Source of the DNA: Melioribacteraceae bacterium | Lineage (GTDB): Bacteria; Bacteroidota; Ignavibacteria; Ignavibacteriales; Melioribacteraceae | Direction of reading: 5' to 3' | NCBI GenBank assembly: GCA_015494845.1 | Contig: WGAL01000204.1 | Span: forward strand, 1-7,131 | DNA: 7,131 nt | In this document: positions 1-6,071 of the stretch, in pieces | Position numbering within the stretch: the stretch's first letter is position 1 | Layout: every line of letters begins with the position of its first letter | Translations under genes and position numbers: made by a program | Notes under the pieces: generated by a model | What the model was told of the DNA's origin: nothing | Database searches by the model: none | What the model saw: the letters and a program-made list of their open reading frames with translations, nothing else

Positions 1-38
1 AAGAAAAGGAGAGTTCCTAACTTGTGGTTTGTTGTTTC

Positions 39-57
39 GTTTATTTTTGTAATAAAC
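39..57. other. AT-rich hairpin near the left edge
   Basis: A perfect 7-base inverted repeat, GTTTATT (39-45) and AATAAAC (51-57), encloses a 5-base loop. It has no T-run on the plus strand and no GC-rich stem, so it does not look like a standard terminator. Its role is unknown; the rest of 1-99 shows nothing recognisable. Confidence 0.3.
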
Positions 58-99
58 AAAGCGATGTGGTAATCAATTTATTTGTAAAGCAAAAGCCAA

Positions 100-241
100 T
101 GTCTTGAACCATGATTAGTCTGATTAAATGATTAGCATGATTGACAAAAAGGGAAAAGGTAAAAAGGCGCAGAGTCCGCGCGGCGGACAAAGTTGAAAAA
201 TCATGTAAATCGGATAATCATAAAAATCATGGTTCAAGACA
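100..241. repeat. Long inverted-repeat element with iterated GATT motifs
   Basis: The outer 17 bases of each arm match perfectly: TGTCTTGAACCATGATT at 100-116 and its reverse complement at 225-241. Inside, both arms carry four GATT (or AATC) motifs at the same spacing of 9, 8 and 9 bases: starts at 113, 122, 130 and 139 on the left, and 199, 208, 216 and 225 on the right. The arms of about 43 bases enclose a spacer of about 56 bases that holds a perfect small hairpin, GTCCGC-GCG-GCGGAC (174-188). No gene lies inside. The form resembles the dispersed intergenic palindromes I recall from several FCB-group genomes. Dispersal in this genome is inferred, since only one copy is in the window. Confidence 0.7.
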
Positions 242-244
242 AAT

Positions 245-307
245 GCGGTTTAACCACTTCGCGCACGGTGCGGTAGTCCACCGCGGCGTAGCCACGCTAA
301 TCCGCTT
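245..307. other. GC-rich stretch of stacked small hairpins
   Basis: This stretch is more GC-rich than its flanks and contains consecutive small palindromes: GGTT-T-AACC (247-255), GCGGT-AGTCC-ACCGC (270-284) and GCGT-AGCC-ACGC (286-297). It joins the GATT inverted repeat on the left to the CGTCATTGCGAG-type element on the right. The frame open from 141 to 458 runs across these repeats and gives an arginine/lysine-rich sequence without family features, so I treat the stretch as non-coding. Probably part of a composite intergenic repeat. Confidence 0.4.
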
Positions 308-345
308 GCGCGTTTTGCCTCGCAATGACGCGTGTTTTTTAATTT
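308..345 (+). terminator. Terminator-like hairpin, plus strand
   Basis: CGCGT (309-313) pairs with ACGCG (328-332), and TTGC (315-318) pairs with GCAA (322-325) around a CTC loop. A G-U closing pair is possible at 308/333. The hairpin is followed by G and six T (335-340), then AATTTTT. This is the arrangement of an intrinsic terminator reading rightward, towards the 3' end of the methyltransferase gene. No plus-strand gene is visible upstream in the window, so it may serve a gene beyond the left edge or be a by-product of the repeat it overlaps. On the minus strand there is no U-tract, so it is not an obvious terminator for the methyltransferase gene. Confidence 0.4.
319..332 (-). repeat. Dispersed repeat core, left copy (inverted)
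   Basis: CTCGCAATGACGCG here is the reverse complement, with one mismatch in 14, of CGCGTCATTACGAG at 2241-2254. The core resembles the dispersed CGTCATTGCGAG-type intergenic repeat that I recall from many bacterial genomes. The two copies point towards each other from either side of the SDR-methyltransferase gene pair. Confidence 0.6.
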
Positions 346-1311
346 TTATTTCCGGTAAACGCCAAAAAGAAAATCGCTCGGATGCGTTTTTAAAAATTCG
401 TCTTCTTGTTCGAATAATTTTTCAAGAACCGTTTTTGTTTCCGCGTCGTCGCTCGTAAAATTGTGGGAAATGTATTTCAAAACAATTTGCAATAAGTTTC
501 CGCCGTAAGGTTTTTCTTCAACGGTTTCAAACTGTTTGTGAATTTCGTTAAGAATATTTTCCGAATTTACCGCTTCGGAAGGGTCGGATAAAATCATTCG
601 CAACAAACCGGGATAAAAATTTTTCGTTTTTATTTTTTCGTCGAATTCCCGACTTTTGTATTTCGGCGGAATTAATTTCAACGCTTTGTCCGCGGCTCTT
701 TTTTGCTCTTCGTCCCACTGGAATCTGTTTGCGCCGACGTATTCGTTGATTGCCAAAAGTCCGTCTTTTTTTAACGCCCGTTTAATTTTTTGCAAAACGC
801 TTTTCAAATCTTTTACATGGTGAAGAAACGAATCGAATAAAACTACGTCGTAAGTTTCCGCTTGCGGTTCAAAACTTGAAATATCCGATACGAAAAAGTT
901 AATGTTACTAACTTTCTGCGTTTCCGCTTTCCGTTTCGCTTCGGCGATTCTTTCTCCGGCAATATCGAAAGCGTCGATGCGGTTTACTTTTTTAGAACCG
1001 GCGAGTAAAATCTCTTTCGAACCGGTTCCGCAACCCGGCGAAAGCAAAATTGTATTTTCGTTAAAATATTTTTCTTCGAGATATTCGAAATAATTTTTCT
1101 CCGCGTTTCCGGTAATCAATAAATTCCAGCGTTTTTGCACAGCCGGAATTTCCCAAAAATTAATTCCGCGGCGTTGCGTTGCCGCGTTCCACGCCGTAGC
1201 GACGCGCTTTCGTTCGGACGGATGAAATCTCGTTAAAAAGAATTTTACTCCGCGGATTTTTAATTTGTAGGCGGCTTCGGAAAAATCGTCAAGCGAGATA
1301 AGTTTTGACAT
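346..1311 (-). CDS. Class I SAM-dependent methyltransferase
   Basis: A 321-residue cytoplasmic protein without signal peptide or membrane segment. The Rossmann-type methyltransferase fold starts at about residue 85. Motif I is SPGCGTGS (91-98), the S-adenosylmethionine-binding glycine loop. DAFDIA (113-118) ends in the acidic residue expected to bind the ribose (D116). SDIS (142-145) fits the adenine-contact region. YDVVLFDSFLHHV (154-166) is the motif IV/post-motif strand. The C-terminal part holds NEYVG (189-193), DPSEAV (243-248) and KPYGGNLL (267-274). From memory, this pattern occurs in methyltransferases of cell-surface glycan clusters, but no other glycan gene is present, so the substrate is unknown. 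The ATG lies 6 bases after the SDR stop with only a weak, distant GGA as ribosome-binding site, so translation is probably coupled to the SDR gene. Fold assignment is firm; function is open. Confidence 0.88.
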   Translation of the reverse strand: MSKLISLDDFSEAAYKLKIRGVKFFLTRFHPSERKRVATAWNAATQRRGINFWEIPAVQKRWNLLITGNAEKNYFEYLEEKYFNENTILLSPGCGTGSKEILLAGSKKVNRIDAFDIAGERIAEAKRKAETQKVSNINFFVSDISSFEPQAETYDVVLFDSFLHHVKDLKSVLQKIKRALKKDGLLAINEYVGANRFQWDEEQKRAADKALKLIPPKYKSREFDEKIKTKNFYPGLLRMILSDPSEAVNSENILNEIHKQFETVEEKPYGGNLLQIVLKYISHNFTSDDAETKTVLEKLFEQEDEFLKTHPSDFLFGVYRK

Positions 1312-1317
1312 AAAAAA

Positions 1318-2133
1318 TCACAGTCCGAATTTCTTCATCAAAATAGCGTCGCGCAACTTGGGCGGAACAAACTTGGAGAGAAACCAAACCGTTCCGCTTA
1401 ATTTTCCGTAGCGGAACACTGTGGGCGGATTTCCGGAAAGAACTTTGTCGAGCAGAAGCGTTGCAAACTTCTCCACCGGCGTTGCGTTTACTTGCGAGAT
1501 ACGCGCGCGCTCGAGAATTTTTTCTCTGTATTTTTCATACAACGAATTTTGCGGTAAAATATCCGCCGCTTTTTTCGCCGCTTTTTTCCCGAACTCCGAA
1601 ACAATTGCGCCGGGCATCACCGTAACCACGCTTACGCCGAAAGGACGAAGTTCCATTCTCAGTCCGTCGGAAAATGAATTAATCGCCGCTTTCGAGGCGC
1701 AATAAGCCGAAGCAAACGGCGTTGTCAGCATTCCGGAAACGCTTCCGATATTAACGATAATTCCGTCGCGCCTTTTCGCCATAACTTTCCCGACCAACTG
1801 CGCAAGTTTTAACGCGCCGAAAACGTTTACCGCAAATTCTTTTTCGATTTGCTCAAGAGGAAGTTCAACGGCAGGCCCGGTTAATCCGTAGCCGGCGTTG
1901 TTTATTAAAAGGTCGATTTTTCCGTATTCCTCGGTTATCTCGTTAAACAATCTTTCGGACGCGGCGTAATCGGAAACGTCGTGAACTTTTTTGATAATAT
2001 TTTCGCCTTCCAAATCGGCGGTTTTGTCGATTGTCCGCGCGCTTGCAATTACTCTGAAATTTCGCTTTGCCAATTCTTGCGCAAGCGCCTTTCCGATTCC
2101 CGAAGACGCGCCCGTTACCCAAGCGTTTTTCAC
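1318..2133 (-). CDS. Short-chain dehydrogenase/reductase (classical SDR)
   Basis: A 271-residue NAD(P)-dependent oxidoreductase of the classical SDR family. The cofactor motif TGASSGIG spans residues 7-14. Arg33, just after the second beta strand (SARTID), favours NADP(H). NNAG is at 78-81. The catalytic tetrad is complete: Asn103, Ser131 (NIGSVSG), Tyr144 and Lys148 (YCASK). PGAI (174-177) follows as expected. The C-terminal region, rich in Lys and hydrophobic residues, resembles that of SDRs acting on lipid or steroid-like substrates, but the substrate cannot be read from sequence. I chose the GTG at 2131-2133 because GAGG lies 5 bases upstream and translation then begins six residues before the cofactor motif. 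The same frame is open to an ATG at 2227-2229, but those 32 extra codons are low-complexity and have no SDR counterpart. First gene of a tight pair with the methyltransferase. Confidence 0.92.
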   Translation of the reverse strand: MKNAWVTGASSGIGKALAQELAKRNFRVIASARTIDKTADLEGENIIKKVHDVSDYAASERLFNEITEEYGKIDLLINNAGYGLTGPAVELPLEQIEKEFAVNVFGALKLAQLVGKVMAKRRDGIIVNIGSVSGMLTTPFASAYCASKAAINSFSDGLRMELRPFGVSVVTVMPGAIVSEFGKKAAKKAADILPQNSLYEKYREKILERARISQVNATPVEKFATLLLDKVLSGNPPTVFRYGKLSGTVWFLSKFVPPKLRDAILMKKFGL

Positions 2134-2144
2134 ATCAACCTCGC
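2134..2144 (-). promoter_or_regulatory. Ribosome-binding site that sets the SDR start
   Basis: On the minus strand the sequence reads GCGAGGTTGAT followed by GTG. GAGG (plus-strand 2139-2142) is 5 bases from the GTG. This is good Shine-Dalgarno spacing and supports the GTG over the upstream ATG at 2229. Confidence 0.65.
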
Positions 2145-2240
2145 TTTTATTATTCTTTTGCAAAGATAAAAAAAACGGCGGAAAAGAATAAGGAATACAG
2201 GTTGCGTTTTTTGATTTTAGCCGACACAACAGAAATAAGT

Positions 2241-2272
2241 CGCGTCATTACGAGCGGAGCGAAGTAATCTGT
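2241..2272 (+). repeat. Dispersed repeat element, right copy
   Basis: CGCGTCATTACGAG (2241-2254) is followed by CGGAGCGAAGTAATCT. ATTAC (2248-2252) and GTAAT (2264-2268) form a stem over a GC-rich loop, matching the usual form of the CGTCATTGCGAG...GCAATC repeat with G-C changed to A-T at the paired position. The change appears on both sides, so pairing is kept. The copy at 319-332 is inverted relative to this one. Confidence 0.6.
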
Positions 2273-2390
2273 TTAACTATTAGCAAATGCTTACTAAACC
2301 GTCAGTCCGCCTCTGCAAATCATTGCTTTGCTACCCGAAACGACAAATTAAATTGCCTTCGTGAAAAATTGTAATGCAATTTTCGCCTTT
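2273..2390. other. Non-coding gap downstream of engB with a weak hairpin
   Basis: No gene is visible here. AAAATTG (2365-2371) and CAATTTT (2377-2383) form a 7-base stem over TAATG. Read on the minus strand, it lies about 8 bases after the engB stop and ends in a short U-run (CAAUUUUU), so it could be a weak terminator for engB. The stem has almost no G-C pairs, which keeps confidence low. The remaining bases, including the CTGCAAATCATTGC region, show nothing I can name. Confidence 0.25.
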
Positions 2391-2987
2391 CTAAAACCTA
2401 ATATTTTTCCTGGCGACAATTTTATTAAGATAACGCTTTATTTCATTTTTCCCGATTTTCTTCGTCGCGGAATAAAGGAAAATTCTTTCCGGCTCGATTG
2501 CGCCGCCGAGCGTTTCAATTACTTTCCTTTTTGCTTTCGCCTTTTCGCTGTTGTTGAGTTTGTCAGCTTTTGTAAGAACCACAATAAAAGGAATTGCGTT
2601 TTCGTTAAGAAAATAGTTAAGCGTTAAGTCAAGTTCGGTCATTCCGTGACGGCTGTCCACAAAATGAATTGCAAGCAGAAAATTTCTGTCGCCATACAAA
2701 TAATCTTCGATTAACTTTTTCCACTTTGCCGCCTCTTGCGCGCTAACCTTTGCGTAACCGAATCCCGGCAAATCCACAAAATACAACTTGCCGTCAATAT
2801 CGTAAAAGTTTATGGAACGCGTTTTTCCGGGAGTGGAACTTGTTTGCGCGAGATTTCTGCGATTAAAGAAAGAATTAATGAACGAAGACTTCCCGACATT
2901 CGAGCGTCCCATTAAAACAATTTCCGGTTTACCGTCCTTCGGCAATTGACTAATCGTATGCGCGCTTTTGTGAAATTTTACTTGCAT
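2391..2987 (-). CDS. engB: Ribosome-biogenesis GTPase EngB (YihA/YsxC)
   Basis: A 198-residue TRAFAC-class GTPase of the EngB family, which acts in assembly of the 50S ribosomal subunit in the cytoplasm. The G motifs are complete and in order: G1 GRSNVGKS (27-34), G2 region TPGKT (52-56), G3 DLPG (72-75) within DLPGFGYAK, G4 TKAD (139-142), and G5 SAT (173-175). GRSNVGKSS and the PGKT-RSINFY stretch are typical of EngB rather than of Era or EngA. Length matches single-domain EngB proteins (about 195-210 residues). The ATG gives the usual short N-terminus before PEIVLMGRSN. The Shine-Dalgarno is poor: GGGTT, 3 bases before AAAATG overlaps, and it lies inside a long hairpin described separately. 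Followed by a 257-base gap before the SDR gene. Identification is secure. Confidence 0.97.
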   Translation of the reverse strand: MQVKFHKSAHTISQLPKDGKPEIVLMGRSNVGKSSFINSFFNRRNLAQTSSTPGKTRSINFYDIDGKLYFVDLPGFGYAKVSAQEAAKWKKLIEDYLYGDRNFLLAIHFVDSRHGMTELDLTLNYFLNENAIPFIVVLTKADKLNNSEKAKAKRKVIETLGGAIEPERIFLYSATKKIGKNEIKRYLNKIVARKNIRF

Positions 2988-2990
2988 TTT

Positions 2991-3052
2991 AACCCAAAGT
3001 TGTAGTAAAAATTTTTATCAACAATTTTGGGTTTAGTTTTTTAATTAAACCC
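2991..3052 (-). promoter_or_regulatory. Competing hairpins in the engB leader
   Basis: AACCCAAAGTTGT (2991-3003) is complementary to ACAATTTTGGGTT (3021-3033) at 12 of 13 positions. The interior continues with TAAAAA (3006-3011) against TTTTTA (3012-3017), giving an almost continuous stem ending 3 bases from the engB ATG. The middle arm can instead pair with a third arm: GGGTTTA (3029-3035) and TAAACCC (3046-3052) match perfectly across a 10-base loop. The two structures share bases 3029-3033 and exclude each other. In the engB mRNA the first hairpin would hide the only GGG that could serve as ribosome-binding site. A regulatory role is inference; the plus-strand copy pairs slightly better (G-U in place of C-A), so it could also be a plain palindromic repeat. 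Confidence 0.4.
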
Positions 3053-3077
3053 TACCCCGGCGCCGCTTACGCGTCGT

Positions 3078-3177
3078 CACCCCTTCCAAAGGAAGGGGAA
3101 TTTTTTAATTCCCCTCTTTTAAGAGGGGTGGTTTCCGGCTGCTCCCGATTGTCGGGAGAAGTCGGAAAGCGGGGTGT
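3078..3177. repeat. Composite intergenic repeat: chain of CCCC/GGGG hairpins
   Basis: Four palindromes lie back to back. CCCCTTCC-AAA-GGAAGGGG is at 3080-3098. GGGGAATT-TTTT-AATTCCCC is at 3095-3114. CCCCTCTT-TT-AAGAGGGG is at 3111-3128. A long stem pairs TTTCCGGCT (3132-3140) with AGTCGGAAA (3160-3168) and, inside it, CTCCCGA (3142-3148) with TCGGGAG (3152-3158). Neighbouring palindromes share arms, so alternative folds exist. The whole is bounded by CACCCC (3078-3083) and GGGGTG (3171-3176). I recall similar repeats between genes in several FCB-group and related genomes. The first hairpin plus its T-run resembles a plus-strand terminator, but no plus-strand gene precedes it. It may still shape the 3' end of the trhP transcript. 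Confidence 0.65.
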
Positions 3178-3244
3178 TGATAAATTTTCTTTTATTTAAA
3201 CTAACTGAATGACAAATCTTAAAAACTTTTTACAAATATATTAT

Positions 3245-4468
3245 TTATTTCTCATCCAAGTGAATTATCTTATAAACTTGGTCGCGCGGACGAACTTTTT
3301 CTTCGCACTTAAATGTAACTTCTTCTTTCTTTTTCGCAGTTTGAACGAACTTTTCGTCAACCATTGGTTTTTCCACTTTCATTTCCACAACGCCGGTTGC
3401 GTTCCCGATAATGTAAACCTCGTCGCCGTCCGATAAATCGCCGGCTTCGAGCAAAACGTGCGCAACTTTCGGTTTGGCGTAATAATTCAACACGCGCCCG
3501 ATGTATTGCTTTTTTGTCGTTGCTTGACTTCCAGCCGCATTGGTAAAATGTTCGCCTGTCGGTCTGCCGAAGTAAAATCCCGGCGAAAATCCGCGATTGT
3601 AAACTTTGCGCAGTTCGTTCCACATTTCGGATTTTATTTCTTCGGTAAGTTTTCCTTTAAAATACAAATCAATCGCGTTTCTGTAAGTTGAAACAACTTT
3701 CGCAATGTATTCAGGGCTTCGCTTTCTTCCTTCGATTTTGAACGAATCGATTCCGGCTTCAATCAGTTGGTCGATAAACTCAATCGTGCATAAATCTTCC
3801 GGCGACATAACATAATCTTTCCCCAAGAGAAAAGACTTGCCGCTGCGGACTTCGCGGATTTCGTATTCGTAACGGCACGGCTGCAAGCACTCGCCGCGGT
3901 TTGCGCTTTTATCAAAAATGTGGTGGCTCATAAAACATCTTCCGCTTACGGCAACGCACATTGCGCCGTGAACAAACGCTTCGATTTCAATATCCAATTT
4001 TTCCCGCATCGATTTTATTTGCTCGAGCGTAACTTCGCGCGCAAACACAATTCTTTTTGCGCCCATTCTTTGATACATTTTCGCCGCCGCCAAATTCGAA
4101 ATGGACGCTTGCGTGCTTACGCAATAAGGCATATCGTATTCAAGCGCTTTTTCGATTACAGACATATCCCAGCAAATCAGCAAATCTACGCCGGCTTTTT
4201 TCGCCGCGGGAATTATCTCGTCCAGTTCGGCAACTTCGTTATCGTAAATTATCGTGTTCAAAGTAAGATGAACATCGACGCCGCGTTCGTGACAATAATT
4301 TACTATTTCAGGAAGTTCCTCGAGCGTAAAATTTTTGGCGTTGGCGCGCATATTGAATTTTTCAACGCCGAGGTAAACAGCGTCGGCGCCTGCTTTAATT
4401 GCGGTTACAAGCATTCGCCAATCGCCGGCTGGAGCCAGCAGTTCAGGTTTCTTTAATTTATCTTTCAT
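3245..4468 (-). CDS. trhP: U32-family protein, probable tRNA 5-hydroxyuridine synthesis protein TrhP
   Basis: A 407-residue protein of the family annotated as peptidase U32. The N-terminal barrel opens with PELLAPAGDW (8-17) and AGADAVYLG (26-34). The family signature EAFVHGAMCVAVSGRCFMS (163-181) is complete. Cysteines C171, C178, C194 and C198 keep the spacing expected of the conserved cysteine set thought to hold an iron-sulfur cluster. SFKIEGRKRSPEY (242-254) is also conserved. Residues from about 320 (YIGRVLNYY...GDEVYIIG) form the small C-terminal beta domain of U32 proteins. In E. coli the relative YegQ (TrhP) makes 5-hydroxyuridine at tRNA wobble position 34 using prephenate, while the longer RlhA modifies 23S rRNA. 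Length and the C-terminal domain favour TrhP. True protease activity is unlikely. Start: ATG with a weak AAAGAAA upstream. Preceded by malQ after 93 bases, possibly one transcript. Confidence 0.85.
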   Translation of the reverse strand: MKDKLKKPELLAPAGDWRMLVTAIKAGADAVYLGVEKFNMRANAKNFTLEELPEIVNYCHERGVDVHLTLNTIIYDNEVAELDEIIPAAKKAGVDLLICWDMSVIEKALEYDMPYCVSTQASISNLAAAKMYQRMGAKRIVFAREVTLEQIKSMREKLDIEIEAFVHGAMCVAVSGRCFMSHHIFDKSANRGECLQPCRYEYEIREVRSGKSFLLGKDYVMSPEDLCTIEFIDQLIEAGIDSFKIEGRKRSPEYIAKVVSTYRNAIDLYFKGKLTEEIKSEMWNELRKVYNRGFSPGFYFGRPTGEHFTNAAGSQATTKKQYIGRVLNYYAKPKVAHVLLEAGDLSDGDEVYIIGNATGVVEMKVEKPMVDEKFVQTAKKKEEVTFKCEEKVRPRDQVYKIIHLDEK

Positions 4469-4492
4469 TTATTTTTCTTTCGGAAACTAGTT

Positions 4493-4524
4493 TAATTACA
4501 GCGTGATTGAGTCTGTTGTAATTA
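4493..4524. other. Dyad in the trhP leader
   Basis: TAATTACA (4493-4500) and TGTAATTA (4517-4524) form a perfect 8-base inverted repeat around a 16-base loop. Bases 4498-4501 (ACAG) and 4513-4516 (CTGT) offer an alternative inner pairing. No T-run follows on either strand, so this does not look like a terminator for malQ. It could be an operator or a repeat remnant. Confidence 0.4.
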
Positions 4525-4556
4525 AGAATTAAGAATCAAGAATTAAAAATTAAGAA
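4522..4556. repeat. Five tandem heptads, TTAAGAA type
   Basis: Five 7-base units run head to tail: TTAAGAA, TTAAGAA, TCAAGAA, TTAAAAA, TTAAGAA. They begin inside the right arm of the neighbouring dyad and end 5 bases before the malQ stop codon. The array is a candidate for copy-number variation by slippage. It lies in the 3' flank of malQ and the leader of the trhP-like gene. Confidence 0.7.
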
Positions 4557-4561
4557 TGAAT

Positions 4562-6055
4562 TTATCTTTCATAAAGCTTACATAAATATTTGTATTTAGG
4601 CGCGAGATTTTCATCGATTTGTTCCCACGTAAATCGCCAAGTCCAATTTCCGCCCAAGCGCGAGGGGAAATTCATTCGCGCCTCGCTTCCCAAATTCAAA
4701 ACGTCTTGCATCGGAATAATCACAAAATTTGCAACCGATTTGTACGCTTCCTTAATTAACGGGAAAACAATTTCAACGCCGTAATAATTCAAATAATCTT
4801 GCGTCCACTCAAAAAGTTCCGGGTCGTTTTTCATAGCGTCCTCGAAAAATCCTTTCGTCGTGTCGTTATCGTGCGTTCCGGTGTAAACGACGCAGTTGCG
4901 GACGTAATTATGCGGCAGAAAATTTTTATCGCCGTTTTTTCCGAACGCAAATTGCAAAATTTTCATTCCAGGAAATCCGTATTTATCGCGCAATGCGCGC
5001 ACTTCGTCGGTGATTACGCCTAAATCTTCAGCGAGAATAGGCAACTCGCCGAACTCCTTTTTTATTTCCGCGAAAAGCTCGTCGCCTGGCGCTTTTACCC
5101 AGCGTCCGTTTACGGCTGTCTCCGCGTCGCCAGGAATTTCCCAATACGCCTCGAACCCGCGAAAATGGTCGATGCGAATAAAATCGACAAGCTCAAACAG
5201 CTTGGCAAAACGCTTTTTCCACCAAGCGAAATTGTCTTTTTTCATTTCGTCCCAGCGGTAAAGCGGATTTCCCCAAAGTTGTCCGGTCGGACTGAAATAA
5301 TCCGGCGGAACTCCGGCGACCGTTTCGAGCTTTCCTTCTTCATCGACGGTGAAAAGATGTTTGTTCGCCCAAAGGTCTGCGCTGTCGTAAGCGATGAAAA
5401 TCGGCAAGTCGCCGATAATTTTTACGCCGTTGTTGTTTGCGTATTTTCGGAGCGAATTCCATTGCTTGAAAAAATTAAATTGAACGAATTTGTAAAAGTT
5501 TATTCCATCGGCCAATTTTAGCTTCCATTCGTTAAGCGCGTTTTCTTCGCGAAACGCAATCGACTTATCCCATTCGCGCCAATGTTTTCCGCCGTGAAAA
5601 TCTTTGGAAGCCATGAAAAGCGCGTAATCATCGAGCCAAAATGAATTTTTCTCGCAAAATTTTTCGTATTCGCTTCTTGAGCAAACGCCGCTTTGTTTTG
5701 CGCGTTCGTACGCCTTTTTCAGCAAGCTATTCTTGTATGAAATCACTCTGCCGTAATCGATTTTTTTCGGGTCGAATTCGGGAATGCCGCTTAGATCGTC
5801 TTTTGTTAAATAGCCGTCTTCCATAAGAAAATTAGGGCTTACAAGCAACGGATTGCCCGCGAAAGCGGAAAAACTCTGATAGGGCGAATCTCCAAATCCG
5901 GTTGGACCAAGCGGAAAAACTTGCCAAAGCGTCTGTCCCGCTTCTTTAAGAAAATCAACGAATTTATAAGCATCGCGTCCGAGATCGCCTATTCCGAAAG
6001 GGCTTGGAAGAGACGTAGGATGAAGCAAAATCCCGGCGGAACGTTTGTATTCCAT
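4562..6055 (-). CDS. malQ: 4-alpha-glucanotransferase (amylomaltase)
   Basis: A 497-residue GH77 enzyme, about the length of the compact amylomaltase of Thermus (500 residues) and without the N-terminal extension of the E. coli form. It breaks an alpha-1,4 bond in a maltooligosaccharide and transfers the glucan to another acceptor in the cytoplasm, in maltodextrin or glycogen metabolism. Family motifs: GILLHPTSLPS (8-18), WQVFPLGPTG (44-53), SPYQSFSAFAGNPLL (57-71), and GDLPIFI (215-221). The catalytic residues are present: nucleophile Asp296 (FIRIDHFRG), acid/base Glu343 (LAEDLG) and the transition-state Asp396 (GTHDND). The C-terminus NFPSRLGGNWTWR (462-474) is typical. The ATG has GGAG 7 bases upstream. 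No other starch or glycogen gene lies in the window, so the supply of substrate is not visible. Divergent from nrdJ; trhP follows 93 bases downstream. Confidence 0.97.
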   Translation of the reverse strand: MEYKRSAGILLHPTSLPSPFGIGDLGRDAYKFVDFLKEAGQTLWQVFPLGPTGFGDSPYQSFSAFAGNPLLVSPNFLMEDGYLTKDDLSGIPEFDPKKIDYGRVISYKNSLLKKAYERAKQSGVCSRSEYEKFCEKNSFWLDDYALFMASKDFHGGKHWREWDKSIAFREENALNEWKLKLADGINFYKFVQFNFFKQWNSLRKYANNNGVKIIGDLPIFIAYDSADLWANKHLFTVDEEGKLETVAGVPPDYFSPTGQLWGNPLYRWDEMKKDNFAWWKKRFAKLFELVDFIRIDHFRGFEAYWEIPGDAETAVNGRWVKAPGDELFAEIKKEFGELPILAEDLGVITDEVRALRDKYGFPGMKILQFAFGKNGDKNFLPHNYVRNCVVYTGTHDNDTTKGFFEDAMKNDPELFEWTQDYLNYYGVEIVFPLIKEAYKSVANFVIIPMQDVLNLGSEARMNFPSRLGGNWTWRFTWEQIDENLAPKYKYLCKLYER

Positions 6056-6062
6056 TTTGTGT

Positions 6063-6066
6063 CTCC
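6063..6066 (-). promoter_or_regulatory. malQ ribosome-binding site
   Basis: The minus strand reads ACGGAGACACAAA followed by ATG. GGAG ends 7 bases from the start codon, which confirms the ATG at 6055 as the malQ start. Confidence 0.7.
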
Positions 6067-6071
6067 GTCAG

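Noticed and set aside
141..458. Plus-strand open frame of 105 codons at the left end
   Set aside because: It crosses the inverted repeat, the hairpin-rich stretch and the 3' end of the methyltransferase gene. It has no ribosome-binding site and yields a basic sequence without family features.
2161..2168. TATCTTTG on the minus strand, fitting the Bacteroidota -7 element TAnnTTTG, before the SDR gene
   Set aside because: No matching -33 TTTG lies at the right distance, and an 8-base motif with four fixed T/G positions is common by chance in AT-rich DNA.
2134..2229. N-terminal extension of the SDR gene to an upstream ATG
   Set aside because: The 32 extra residues match nothing in SDR proteins, while a GAGG sits correctly before the GTG at 2133.
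3080..3106. CCCCTTCC/GGAAGGGG hairpin plus T-run as a true plus-strand terminator
   Set aside because: No plus-strand gene precedes it, and it is one unit in a chain of palindromes, so it is better described as part of the repeat.
3920..4456. Plus-strand open frame of 178 codons inside the trhP-like gene
   Set aside because: It is antisense to a complete, motif-bearing U32 gene and has no recognisable features of its own.
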